DNA of 64,000 nucleotides from Oasisia sp. SBJ-2009 (GCA_964017155.1 OZ024855.1:52784664-52848663), one strand, 5' to 3'. Shown: positions 49,471 to 60,110, counted from the first letter of the stretch. Notes: generated by a model not told the origin, from the sequence alone. Made by a program: numbers and translations.

Positions 49471-51800
49471 CGATACCGAGCGTATGCAAATTTTCAACAA
49501 AGCGTATGCAAGGGTAAATAATGTAGTACAACAATACTAATTGTATCTGTATGTTAATACTTCCATTTAGATAACACCTGTATAGGTTAAATTGGCTTCC
49601 CAATTTTTTTAATCCTGTAGTAAAATATAATAGTCTCATATTTCGACGTGGGGTAGTTGTTAACGATACCGATCGAATGACATAGACTCACTGATTTTGC
49701 AGAGAGTTTTAAATATTAGTGGACGTTTTTTTTTCACATATTTGTCTGGTGTTACTTAAGGTATGTGACAATGATAAATTAGAAATGCAGTCATGTTTTT
49801 CTTATATATGTTATGAAGTTTATACGTGTGGTGATACCGAGCGTATACACGAGACCGAGCGTATGTAAATCATATATCTAAAAAATGACGTAGTGCTGCC
49901 ATTACCAGAAGAAAGGGAGAGACACAGGAAGGCAATAGCCAATTCACGGAAGATAAGATGTCGGTAGCGGAATGTCTTAGGAGATCAGAAAACAGCAATG
50001 AGTTACTTCGAAAGAATTATTAAAACAGGGGAAGAGAAATCTTCTCACCGACAGACACTATGCAAAACATCTACAGGAAGTTCAGCCTTGAATTCAGCGA
50101 GAGTAAGATATCATTTACTGCATTCTGCAGGGGGAGACCATCCAATGTCAAGCTCAGAGATACGTGTGCCTATGCCAGCGTCACGCCAACATGTCCATGA
50201 CGGCGAATGCCTCCAAAGTACTGCTAAAGTCCTTACCTGAAATAACCTCGATGAGTGATGAAACTATAACGCAGAAACTGAATGACGGGGACTGCACAAG
50301 ACGAACCAACTATAAACTGTGGATCAAGAAAGACGTGCAATACAAGACCACCCTCAGCACAAATTGAAGTGGTGGAGGACACTGACACATTCTCCTAAAC
50401 ACTGATGAGAGAACTCCCAGAATTCAGAGGACATTGTGGCAGGCCATTCACACAGTACGAACAAATCAGACATATCAGAGGTTTATCTTAACCTTATGAC
50501 GGAAGCCACGTGCAGTGAATGGCTTATTGGAGGCGCGCGCCATTGTGCCAGTGGACAACCCTCTTATGGTGAGAGGCAGCTCATGTTACCATGAATGTTG
50601 CTATGAAGGGGCGGATATTTCACCCAAACTGCGACGGGTGGAGAAGTATCCCTGTCGCTGTCATCCGGGATCAGTTGGAGGAAGATCCACGTGAAGCAAG
50701 CTCCAGCAATGGACGTCGTTACAATTTTAGACAATAGTCTCAAATGATCAGATGGTTTCAACTATCGAAGAGTAAAACCATGTTGGCTGTGTTGCACACA
50801 TTGCTGAATAAAGGATATGTTCAGTTCATATCATGCTTTCGTAGAATATGAGTATTGTACTAGAGAGGTTTAGTTTGTCGATGAGGTTATTGCCATGGTT
50901 ATCACTTACCAATGCAGCAAATTATTGTAGCAGTTAGCACATCAGTAGAATAAGTTGTTTATTTGTTATTGTGATTAGCGGATTGTATTCGATGCCTACA
51001 CATAATTAATTTGGTTAAGAGTAGAATTTCACGTGATCTCCGCCAGTTATTGATTCATTAAAAAGTATAACAAATTTGTCTGATGTCCAATATTTACTGA
51101 ACCACTGTGTATATACTAAAACTATTGTCTTTTGTCGAGACGGTTCGAGACGGCGTCCGTTAGCTGAAAGGAAGACTGTTTAATCATCCCGAACATTATA
51201 AAATAATCGACATGACAATTACTTGGTTAAAAATATACTTCTTGCCACAATGGCGACGTCTGAGTTAAACGAGAACTGCGTTTCCTTAGAAATGGTGATG
51301 ACTGGGGAATATTGCACATACCTATCTCAGGGTAACACGCCGAGGCCAAGCAGAATAAAACAAATGCCCCTTAGAACAAGTATTTTCTATTTTGAAAATA
51401 CCACTGAAAAATGTTTTTCAGCGATACCGAGCGTATACCTATTTTAAACATCCTTATGAAGACTACAGAAGACAGTATCCGCATAAGGTTTGTTCCGTTG
51501 AAAAGGTAATTGTTCATTTTATACCTGCATTTACGGTGACAGTATACAAGCAGTTCCCCTTAGAATAACAAGTAATTATATGACCGCTTTACTCTTTTTA
51601 CGGGGTACTAAAAATGTATTCTAATTTTTAAATTGCATACAAACAAAAGACTGTTTACAAACATTGCCACTTCTGTCCATTTGGAACCATAAACCTGTCA
51701 CATGGTCAAACAAAATAAACTAGAGCACTTAGCGAATAAATTAAATACCATAACATATACATTAGATACACTATGTGCGTGCATACGCTCGGTATCGCGC
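49471..51800. repeat. Repeated 16-bp motif GATACCGAGCGTATRC
   Basis: Copies lie near 49472, 49663 (diverged), 49833, 49852 (partial) and 51422 on the plus strand and near 51781-51797 on the minus strand. They cluster toward the two ends of the 2.9-kb TIR element, as expected of transposase-binding sites. Confidence 0.8.
50060..50480 (+). pseudogene. Decayed transposase-like ORF
   Basis: In shifting frames the plus strand reads EFSESKISFTAFCRGRPSNV, then VCLCQRHANMSMTANASKVL, LKSLPEITS and later ELPEFRGHCGRPFTQYEQIR. This order (S..SFS.FC.LRP..V, C.C..H.N, then a H-C...QY.Q...L block) is that of large multicopy invertebrate proteins thought to be transposases. The usual acidic domain that would follow is not visible. 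Assignment is by pattern only. Confidence 0.45.
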
Positions 51801-51982
51801 AACACAGACACCCAACTTCAAAGCGATGCCAAAGAGCCGATTTTAATAATTAAGCTACCCACATTTATTTCCAGTATACCTTGACATGTTATTTATTAGT
51901 GACTAAAGGGAAAACGTGAAATATTGAATTCTAAATGTACCCCCCTAAAGCAGTTTCTGACGACGTTTCGTGATAACTGACC

Positions 51983-51988
<6 letters not shown>

Positions 51989-52073
<85 letters not shown>
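51989..52073. repeat. (TA)n microsatellite
   Basis: Right flank of the 2.9-kb TIR element; likely one array with 49018-49098 before the insertion. Confidence 0.9.
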
Positions 52074-52077
<4 letters not shown>

Positions 52078-52199
52078 AGCAGATCGATGCAAGAAGAAGT
52101 TTAATAATGCGCTGAACTGACCCCATTAATTTCTGAATTGCTTTGAAAAGAAACATACGTAATATAAACCGATACACATTTCTCCACTATCCAGTGACA

Positions 52200-52600
52200 C
52201 CCATGTGGTTGTTAGATTAGCCGATTTTCAACACCACGTTATCAAACCACCGTAACAAATGCAGGCAAACACATTTCATTAAAAAATGTGGTTGTTAGAT
52301 TAGCCGATTGTCAACATCACGTTATCAATCCACCGTAACGAATGCATGCAAACACATTTCATATAAAATGTGGTTGTTAGATTAGCCCATTGTCAACAAA
52401 ATATTATCAATCCAACGTAACGAATGCATTAAAACACATTTCGTATGAAATGTGGTTGTTAGATTAGCCGATTGTCAACATTACATTATCAATCCACCGT
52501 AACGAATGCATTCAAACACAATTCAGATGAAATGTGGTAGTTCGAATAGCTGATTGTCATCACACGTAACGAATGGATGCAAATAAACAGTATAGTAAGT
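52200..52600. repeat. 82-bp minisatellite, array B
   Basis: Four to five diverged copies of the 82-bp unit in the same orientation as arrays A and C. The last copy is broken at about 52600, where the 8.8-kb unit begins. Confidence 0.95.
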
Positions 52601-52639
52601 AAAGATCAATTGACCGTGGCGCAGTGCGAAGGGGAGGGG

Positions 52640-52900
52640 GTCAAACGTCAAGGGTCGAATGTCAAGGTCAAGGGTCACGTGTCAAGGTCAAGTGGCGCCC
52701 CATGGCGGATATGTCATGAACTAGTGGTACCCCCTTATGGACAGGTCACGAACTACAAACTAGGTCAAGGAACAAGTGGAGCCATCTGACGGATATGTCA
52801 GCTAATACCCCATAAATACGTGTGTCTTCTTTTTTAACCTACTTTTTATAATATACAAGATTTCAAGAGGCGATCGTGGCGAGAGCGGCGCGAAGAAGGA
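52640..52900. repeat. Left inverted arm of the 8.8-kb unit
   Basis: Matches the reverse complement of 61210-61440. Includes two TCAAGGTCA words (52644-52695), the extended half-site of some orphan nuclear receptors, and ends near the CCAAT cluster. Confidence 0.8.
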
Positions 52901-52999
52901 TGTACGGTTTTACTGTCCCGTCCTTGCTGTTTTTGGCCTACTACCACCACGTCCGCGCTATTTTCTAAAAATATAATTTCTACAAAATAATTTTTAGCA

Positions 53000-53130
53000 C
53001 ACCCACGTGTCCCCGAGACCACTCGTTTGTGATTGGTTGGTATTTTTCGGCACACTCGATTGTGATTGGTTGGTAATTTTCGGCGAAATTGATTGTGATT
53101 GGTTGATTTTCGGCACGCTCACGTGACCCA
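53000..53130 (+). promoter_or_regulatory. Promoter-like cluster: three inverted CCAAT boxes, two E-boxes
   Basis: A 33-bp unit repeats three times, each with GTGATTGGTTG (ATTGG at about 53032, 53065 and 53098). CACGTG occurs at 53004 and 53120. Spaced CCAAT boxes next to the outer arm suggest an NF-Y-type promoter reading inward. Confidence 0.5.
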
Positions 53131-53311
53131 AGTGTCGACTTGTGAACGTGTGTAAGACGAACGTTTTTTGAGGTTGTCATTATTCACTTGCATTCACATA
53201 AGCGAAAACCTAGAGTTATGCTGAGAGCAGGTTATACGTATGCAGAAGCCGCCAGCGGCCCCGTCCCTGTACCTCCCAGTGGTGGGACTGCGGGGTTAAC
53301 ACCCATTTCTT

Positions 53312-53720
53312 ATGGGGAGGCATTTACCTAACGCCAACACCAACACCACCACCACCCCCGGCAGCGACAGCGGATGGGGTTCGTGTGGTAAGTCTTTGTC
53401 AATGGCATATTTCGATTTACATTTTTTCGTGTTAACAATTTTTGAAAACGCGAATACGTATATTCTTGTAAATTACATGACTGAATCTCTCGTTCCTTCT
53501 TATTGTCGGAAGTCACCACCATCGCGGGGAGAGTTCAATTACCCGCACTGTGCGACGAGGCGGGACAATTTAACAAGGCACATCCGCCCCGGTCGTTGCA
53601 CTCGCAAGAGGACGACAGAGGACGACGCTTTGCACGCCATCGTGGTGAAACGTTATGGTAATATACTGTGCTATGTTTTCGCTTCCGTAAAAATGCCGCT
53701 TCCTACCACATGCAAAACAT
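53312..53720 (+). pseudogene. Decayed partial copy of the minus-strand zinc-finger gene
   Basis: A donor gtaagtc at 53388 follows an exon end like that of exon 1 of the minus-strand gene, and the intron start is conserved for about 150 bp. The acceptor is destroyed (attg where the intact copy has gtag). Downstream the zinc-finger halves are fused without the intron: FNYPHCATRRDNLTRHIRPG, then RCTRKRTTEDDALHAIV. The first zinc-binding cysteine is Y. It lies in opposite orientation to the gene at 56443-58497. Confidence 0.7.
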
Positions 53721-53975
53721 AACTTCCGTAAAAATGTCGCGTCCCTAACGTCCGTAACAAAATTTCCGGCAAAATGATGGCACGAACATACGTGCGTACC
53801 ACAACTTTCGTAAAAATGGCGGCGTTTCCTGTCCCATTCGTATCCTAACTTCCGTCAAAATGGCGGCGCTTCCCGTCCCAACCGTATCATAACTTTCGTA
53901 AAAATGGCGGCGCTTCCTGTCCCATCCGTAACCTAACTTCAGTAAAAATGGCGGCGCTTCCCGTCCCAATCATAT
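53690..53975. repeat. 44-bp tandem repeats with ETS/YY1-like words
   Basis: About six copies of a 44-bp unit with TAACTTCCGTAAAAATGGCG. The reverse complement contains CGGAAGT (ETS-like) and the plus strand AAAATGGCGGC (YY1-like). Inverted relatives occur at 55190-55350, 55470-55510, 56125-56210 and 57150-57235. Confidence 0.9.
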
Positions 53976-54255
53976 TATAAGTTATTGTGTCTTTTTAAAA
54001 CTATACCAAACAGGCCTTAACGCAGCGCCCTATGCAGTGTGCCGCCTCTCCTGGTAGTTAGGTCCCACGTATGCGACTAACATACCTTGTAACTTCAACG
54101 TTTCACCGCTATGACTTTATCAAATTCACGTATGTTTGGTGTTTACATGCGATAACTTTGACAAATTTTCATATTTTACTAGTGCGTACGCCTGCGTGTG
54201 CGTGTCGTGTCGTGTCTGTGTGTGACCGCGTATGTCCGTAAATGTTCGCGTGTGT

Positions 54256-54415
54256 CCGTGTCCGCGACCGTGTGTGTGTGTATGTGTGTATGTGCGTGCG
54301 TGCGTGCGTGCGTTTGTGTGTGCGAGTGCGAGTGCGAGGCGAGTGCGTGTGCGTGTGCGTGTGCGTGTGCGTGTGCGTGTGCGTGTGCGTGTGCGTGTGC
54401 GTATGCGTGTGCATG
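54256..54415. repeat. (TG)n/(CGTG)n/(GTGTGC)n compound array
   Basis: The hexamer part (54345-54412) is followed by tgcatgggatataatgcaagtt. The whole, with tgtctgtaaac-type flank, is repeated in inverted orientation at 59560-59660. Confidence 0.9.
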
Positions 54416-54589
54416 GGATATAATGCAAGTTGACAGACACCGTGGGTTTACAGACATGGTATGATTACAAAAAGTTGGGGTTAACTGATCGAAAATTGCT
54501 ATGTTTTTGTCCAGGACAAAACCATACCAATTTTTGATTAGTTAACCTGAACCTGTTTCTGTGTCTAACCCTAGTTAGTTGTTGTTTTG

Positions 54590-55630
54590 TCCGCTAGATG
54601 TCGCTGGCGTCTAATATAGTGAGTAGAGCGCAGTGGCTCAGGGGTAGAGCTTCGGACTCTCGACTACGAGAACCCGGGTTCGAATCCTGGCTGCGGCGTT
54701 AAAACCTTGGGCAAGTTTTTTCACTCTACATTGCTCCAGTTCACTCAGCTGAATTAAATGAGTACCTGGCTATAGACAGTGGTGGATATGTGTACGAGCA
54801 GCCTTCGCGCATTAATTGTAGCATATGGCTGGATGCTTCCCAGAGAAGCCGAGATGGTGTCTGAGTGAACAGGTCTGTCAGGGAAGTAAAGTGTAAAGCG
54901 CTTTGAACGGTCCTGAGGATTGGATATTGCGCTATATAAGAACTGCCTTTACTTTATGGTTATCCTCGAGATGGCGCTAACGTATAATGTAGTGTTAGGG
55001 TTATCCGCTAGATGGCACTGGTGTCTAATGTAGCGTTAGGGTTATCCGCTAGATTCGGGTTAGCGTTTAGCGTCGTGAGGTCGCAAACGAATATTTTTTC
55101 ACAAACCAACATTTTTCTAGATTTTGTTGGAAAGTTACAATAATGACTTAGTATAATACGAATACTTGACATAGTTGCCACCTCAAAAAGTTAAGTTATG
55201 TTATGGCTGTGGTCGAAACCACCATTTTCCCGGAAGTTGTGTTTTACACGTGAGAGGAATCATCCTGTTTATGGAAGTTATGTTTCTGCACGTGACCGGA
55301 AGCTTCATTGTTTACGGAAGTTACGTTTTACACGTGATAGGAGCCCATTTTTGGCAGATTCCTCTTTCTATCTCGTTAACTCGCTAAATGTTATGAAATT
55401 ACCACGTTGACTTTAGTAAAATACGAATATTTGCCAAGGTTATGGCCTCGAAACATAAAAAGGTATGTCATGACTGTGACCGAAGCCGCCATTTCACAAG
55501 AAATTCTGTTACGGAAGTAGTCTTGGTCTAGCCATGGTTTTCTATGTCAAACACTAATTAGTGGCTGTTTTGTTCGCTAGATGGGGCTAGCGTTTAACGT
55601 AGTGTCAGGTGTATCCGCTAGAGGGCACCA
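54590..55630. repeat. About 41-bp repeats with CTCF-like words
   Basis: Copies with CCGCTAGATGGCGCT-like cores lie at about 54591, 54964, 55005, 55045, 55573 and 55615, all in one orientation. Several match the general CTCF core (CCASYAGRKGGCRS) at all but one position. The unit also has gtctaatgtagtgttaggg. A SINE interrupts the array at 54626-54955. Confidence 0.8.
54626..54955 (+). mobile_element. tRNA-derived SINE
   Basis: The head (about 54626-54700) has a TGGCTCAGGGGTAGAGC A box and GGGTTCGAATCC B box. The body contains ggatgcttcccagagaagcc and ends in gcgctatataagaactgcc, a tail like the 3' ends of CR1/L2 LINEs such as LINE-D. Family differs from the SINE at 7.3-8.3 kb. Confidence 0.85.
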
Positions 55631-55789
55631 GGTTGTAAAGAAGTGCTGTCACAATGCAAGATTTTTCCACATTGTTTTAGATTTGATTACGAAAATGGTG
55701 GGAGTCGTAAGAAAAAAACATCAAGGTTCTAGGTTTATGATAGAATGTGCCAAAGTTTTCACACAGAAGGTTATGAAAGTACCAAGATG

Positions 55790-56065
55790 ACTTAGAAAAA
55801 TACGTCAAAGTTACAAAGTCATTGCGGTGAAATAAGTAAAATATGAAAAAAACTTGACAAAGTTATCACGTCGAAGCAGAAAATATTCTATTTTAATACA
55901 AGTTACAAGACTAACTTAGTTAAATTTGTGAAAACACCACCTGTCTAACGCAATGAAACGGTGAAACCATACGAAATGTTACGTAGTTAGCAAACTGACT
56001 CAGTCAAATAAGAAACCTTGGCAAGGTTGTCGCGTCGAAACTTTTAACTGGCACCAGTTTTAAAC
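55790..56065. repeat. Direct repeat partner of 59820-60095
   Basis: Shares long words (tctattt.a.tacaagttacaagactaac, caccacctgtctaacgcaat, aaccttggcaaggtt) with 59885-60090 in the same orientation; part of internal duplication within the 8.8-kb unit. Confidence 0.85.
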
Positions 56066-56341
56066 ATTATGACAATGGTCGATGGTGTAATTTTGCAAGA
56101 AACTGTGTTATGGTCCTGATCTGACCCGTCATTTTTACGGAAGTTGTGTGTTGCACGTGGTAAGAAGCGTCATTTGTAACGGAAGGTATGGTTTGCACAT
56201 GACATAAAACTGTCCTAGCCTCGTGAGTATGGATAGCACAACGACATATGTAAGTTACGTGAAGAACTTGATCTATGTCACATGCGACGTGTGAACTACA
56301 ATTTCATACTGAGAGAGAGATCATCCAATAAGGTTTGCACA

Positions 56342-56347
56342 TTTTTA
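56342..56347 (-). promoter_or_regulatory. Poly(A) signal of the zinc-finger gene
   Basis: AATAAA on the minus strand, about 96 bases past the stop codon at 56443-56445. Confidence 0.65.
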
Positions 56348-56442
56348 TTGAAACACAACACATGTATTTAGTCATTCCTAAAGCAGCTACATAACCTAAC
56401 GTTAAAACGTTATTTCGTCGTCGCTCTGCACAACACATGTAT

Positions 56443-56922
56443 TTACAGGTCATCTTTTAACGCGGCAAGTACCATAAGTTTAACATTATTTCGCGATAGC
56501 TCTGAAGGATACTCCTCCAACCAACTATTGATGGCATTCAACTGTTCGGGCGCCACGTCGGCTTGTGTAAGATCTACCTCGAGTAAAAGGGTCAACCAGT
56601 CTCGAATAACTGAAGTGGAGTTAACTTTCTTCACATCCTCGTCAAAGTCCATGTCAATTACAATATCATCAGGCAAGAGACAATCGTGTTTGAGTTGGCC
56701 ATGGTGGTCTAACTCGCAACCGTTGCAGCGTAGTTTCAAAAGCTCAGCGACACCGCATGTAACAGGATAGTCAATGGTAATGTTCACCTTACACGTAGAA
56801 GAAGTAGTAGTTGCGCAGTCAGACGGCTCCGTTGTGACATCGGTAGTAGGGTACGACGAACTTGGAACAGGGGATGTAGAACCTATACAAGTGGAGGCTT
56901 CGTCGCCGGTTTGAAGTTCGGC
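56443..56922 (-). CDS. Last exon of the 8.8-kb-unit gene (acidic protein with CxxC...HxC)
   Basis: The 480-bp exon starts after acceptor cgtgctgtttcag at 56923 in phase 0. It opens with a Ser/Thr-rich stretch (about residues 1-50), then RCNGCELDHHGQLKHDCLLP (a C-x2-C...H-x-C cluster that may bind zinc), an acidic DIVIDMDFDED, and helical RDWLTLLLEVDLTQ to ...MVLAALKDDL and stop. I do not recognise the family. Frame preservation, splice site and poly(A) signal argue that it is or recently was a real gene. It is the 3' exon of a four-exon model with 57258-57354, 58044-58151 and 58282-58497. Confidence 0.6.
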   Translation of the reverse strand, partial: AELQTGDEASTCIGSTSPVPSSSYPTTDVTTEPSDCATTTSSTCKVNITIDYPVTCGVAELLKLRCNGCELDHHGQLKHDCLLPDDIVIDMDFDEDVKKVNSTSVIRDWLTLLLEVDLTQADVAPEQLNAINSWLEEYPSELSRNNVKLMVLAALKDDL

Positions 56923-57257
56923 CTGAAACAGCACGCACGGATGCAATATAATGCAAAACCTCTAGGTGAGTGACGTTGTAGTTGGTGTGGCCGTTTCGTT
57001 TACTTTTCTTAATGGTGAGAGACACACATGTGCCTACCAAAAGTGTTCAGCTTGGACATCCGCATGCTTTCGTTTATAAGAGAAAGGTCTTTTGCACCAA
57101 CGTGGTACGTACATTAGCGCCACCGTTTTGGCGGGTGTTTTTGTTACGGACGGTATGTGAGCCGCCATTTTTTACGGAAGTTATGTTTCGTATGTGGTAG
57201 GAAGCGGGATTTTTAACGGAAACATACCACAGTATATTATTATAACGCTTAACTCAC

Positions 57258-57354
57258 CAAGACGGCGTCCAAGGTGTCGTCCGCCGCGGCCCTATTGCGA
57301 CGGGTGCAACGACCGTGGGACATATGTCTCTTCCTGTTACCCCGCCTCGAAAAA
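57258..57354 (-). CDS. Exon 3: second half of a C2H2-type zinc finger
   Basis: It follows acceptor acaatacag and precedes gtgagtt (phase 0 end). It encodes FSRRGNRKRHMSHGRC, then TRRNRAAADDTLDAVL. The F-x5-x2-H-x4-C pattern completes a C2HC-type zinc finger started in exon 2. The fused homologue at 53.6 kb reads RRDNLTRHIRPGRCTRK. The required start phase (one leading base) does not match the phase 0 end of exon 2 at its best donor, see finding. Confidence 0.6.
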
Positions 57355-58043
57355 CTGTATTGTGTCCAGGGGGATGCAATATAATGTTGAGGCCAGCCCG
57401 GAATGAAGCTAGGCACACGAAACGAATGGAGGCCACCTAAGGTCAACGTTTGCCGTCGCCCAGCCCCGGGCAGGAGAGGGCACTGTGACAGCCACCTGGC
57501 CGGTGACCTCGAACCGGCAGTTCCGCTGTATTCGATGACTTGGCAACAGGGTTTGTCGGTATCTCTGTTGGTTTTAACGAAATTTTCATCCCGCTGTCTT
57601 CATTGACTATACAGCGCGGTATTGTAACTCTGCGGGAATCCACTCTGCGATCTGTGCCTGGGGGGTTGGCTCCACTGTTCCAGTGGAGGGTGGGGTTGTT
57701 TTCCCCCCTTTACGGTTTCTGTCAATGTATACTTTCGCTTAACGCATGTATTTCTGTCGATACACTATTATGCATTACATTGTATCAGTATACATGCAAG
57801 TAGCTGATTGTACGATAGGCTTTTTGTTGTACTAGGATGCTTATCATTTACCATAGTACTGTATGCCTTTCAAGGTACAATCAGCCGAGCGCACACTTCA
57901 AGTGAGCGCCAGGCAATCCAGTTGTAAATAAAATATCTAGATTGCCATATTACCATTACAAGGTATTTTGTGTCTTATTGATCTACCGTAAACAGAGCCA
58001 GGCCCAGCTGTGGTTTATTAGGGAGTATTAAGGGCACACTTAC

Positions 58044-58151
58044 GAGCGGGAAGGGCGCAGACACGCAAAATGTCGTCCCGCAGTGCAAGCAATCGAACCC
58101 TGTCGGCGATGGTGGTGGTAGTGGTGGTGGTGGGACAGCGCGGACTTCCGA
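58044..58151 (-). CDS. Exon 2: proline-rich segment and first half of zinc finger
   Basis: A 108-bp exon between acceptor cgttcttgtag and donor gtaagtgt. In the frame continued from exon 1 it encodes PPPPLPPPSP then FDCLHCGTTF, the C-x2-C knuckle of a zinc finger. The donor is strong but leaves phase 0. Confidence 0.55.
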
Positions 58152-58281
58152 CTACAAGAACGAACGAACGAACGAACGAGATTTTTAGTCATGTAATGTA
58201 CATTAATATTTGTATTCGCGTTTTCCAAACTTGTTAACACGGAAGATTGAAATCGAAAATATGCCATTGACAAATACTTAC

Positions 58282-58497
58282 CACATGAACTGTTTCCGGG
58301 TCTTTACCCGACGCTGTCGCCACTGGGACCCGCTCAGTCGGATGACTGGTTGCCTCGTCGCTCTCGTCACTTGTGTTTTGCATGCCGACAACCGGGTTGT
58401 AGTAGCAGTACTCTGGGTGGTTCAGCATAGCGTTAGCCATGTCGTTGTCGTAGAACGAATGACAATCTCGAAAACCCTCCGTGTTATATACGTTCAC
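58282..58497 (-). CDS. Exon 1: start of the 8.8-kb-unit gene
   Basis: Begins at ATG 58497 and encodes 72 codons to donor gtaagtat (phase 0). The protein starts MNVYNTEGFRDCHSFYDNDM, has HPEYCYYNPVVG and an acidic/Ser-rich DESDEATSHPTE. Exon end and first about 150 bases of the intron are conserved in the inverted copy at 53.33-53.5 kb. An upstream non-coding or coding exon is possible, e.g. near 60594-60781. Confidence 0.6.
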
Positions 58498-58789
58498 ATG
58501 TTTTTTTTTATGGTAACGTGGGTGTGCTGAAAATTATTTTGTAGACAATATTTATTGTGGAAAATACAGCAGTCGTCGTAGTACGCGAAAAACAGCACGG
58601 ACGATGGATGTGACTACGACGTGTTTCTATTTATATGTTGGGAATGTTAGCGTCCTGGTACGTTCCAGAGTCAGGTATGATATTACTGCGCAGGCGCAAG
58701 TGTTCCGGTGTGGACTGTTTCAAGTCGACGAATAGGTAGCCGTGAGGTACGAACGTTGCGTCCCTGAATGCCTCTTGCATGTATTTTAC

Positions 58790-59570
58790 ACGACCCGTAA
58801 ACATCTGTTTTGTAAACGTAACTTGTCTGTCAACATTTGTTTTGTTTTGTAAACATAACTTCTCTGTAAACTTTTGTTTTATAAACATAACTTCTCTGTA
58901 AACTTTTTGGTTTGTAAACATAACATGTTTGTAAACAGGTTTTGTAAACATTTGTTTTGTCGTGTTTTGTAAACATAACTTGTCTGTAAACGTTTTTGCT
59001 TTGTTTTGTAAACATAACGTGTTTGTAAACTTTTTGTTTTGTTTTATATTTGTAAACATAACTTATCTGTAAACCTTTTGTTTTGTAAACATAACTAGTT
59101 TGTAAACTTTCTGTTTTGTTTTATTTGGTAAACATAACCTGTTTGTAAACGTTTTGTTTTGTAAACATAACACTTTCTGTTTTGTTTTGTAAACATAACT
59201 TCTCTGTCAACATTTGTTTTGTTTTGTAAACATAGCTTCTCTGTAAATATTTTTGTTTTGTTTTGTAAACACAACTAGTTTGTAAACTGTTTTGCTTTAT
59301 TTTGTAAACATAACGTGTTTATAAATTTACTGTTTTGTTTTGTTTTGTTTTGTTTTGTTTTGTAAACATAACGTATATGTAAACTTACTGTTTTGTTTTG
59401 TTTTGTTTTGCTTTGCTTAGCTTTGCTTAGCTTTGCTTAGCTTTGCTTTGCTTTGCTTCGCTTCGCTTCGCTTCGCTTCGCTTCGCTTCGCTTTGCTTTG
59501 CTTTGTAAACATAACGTGTGTATAAACTTATTGTTTTATTTTATAAACATACCTTTTCTGTAAACCCACG
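58790..59570. repeat. Degenerate TGTAAACATAAC minisatellite (forkhead-like)
   Basis: About 20 copies of ttgttttgtaaacataact with spacers ctgtaaac, period roughly 30-45. Each has GTAAACA, the core bound by forkhead factors. It passes into (TTTTG)n (59335-59410) and (GCTTT/GCTTA/GCTTC)n (59408-59508). Minus-strand KTNVYK-like frames across it are repeat artefacts. Confidence 0.9.
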
Positions 59571-59819
59571 GTGTCTGTCAACTTACATTATATCCCATGC
59601 ACACTCATACGCATACGCACACGAACACGCACACGCACTCGCTCTTGCACACGCACACGCACACACGCACACACACAGTTCAATTTGTCAAAACAACACC
59701 TGTGTAACACAATGAAACGTCGAAACGTTACGAAATGGAACGAGGTTAGCACACCGACTTAGTAAAATATGAGAAACAGGAGAATGTTATAGCATGTAAA
59801 CACAAAAAATACGTGAAAA

Positions 59820-60095
59820 TGACAAAGTCATCACGGTGAAACTTTGAAAAGTTGTGAAATGGTACAAAGTTGGCACACCGAGTTAGTAAAATATGAAAAA
59901 CTTGACAAAGTTATGGTGTAGAATAGAAAAATATTCTATTTACTACAAGTTACAAGACTAACTTAGTTCAATTTGTTTAAAACACCACCTGTCTAACGCA
60001 ATGAAACGGTGAAGCGTTACGAAATGGTATGTTGTTAGCACACTGACTCAAGCAAATAAGAAAACTTGGCAAGGTTATTGCGTGGAAACTGTACA
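59820..60095. repeat. Direct repeat partner of 55790-56065
   Basis: Same-orientation diverged copy, as described for the partner. Confidence 0.85.
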
Positions 60096-60110
60096 TGCTA
60101 CTAGTTGCAC

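Larger units (their letters stand above)
49099..51982. mobile_element. 2.9-kb TIR element inside a (TA)n array
   Basis: Terminal repeats of 25 bp match perfectly (49099-49123 and 51958-51982; outer bases GGTCAGTTATCACGAAACGT). Both flanks are (TA)n, consistent with insertion into one TA array. Inside are at least five copies of GATACCGAGCGTATRC in both orientations and a decayed coding region at 50060-50480. Superfamily not assigned. Confidence 0.8.

Noticed and set aside
58631..59059. 142-residue K/T/N-rich minus-strand ORF
   Set aside because: Its content is the translated TGTAAACATAAC minisatellite.
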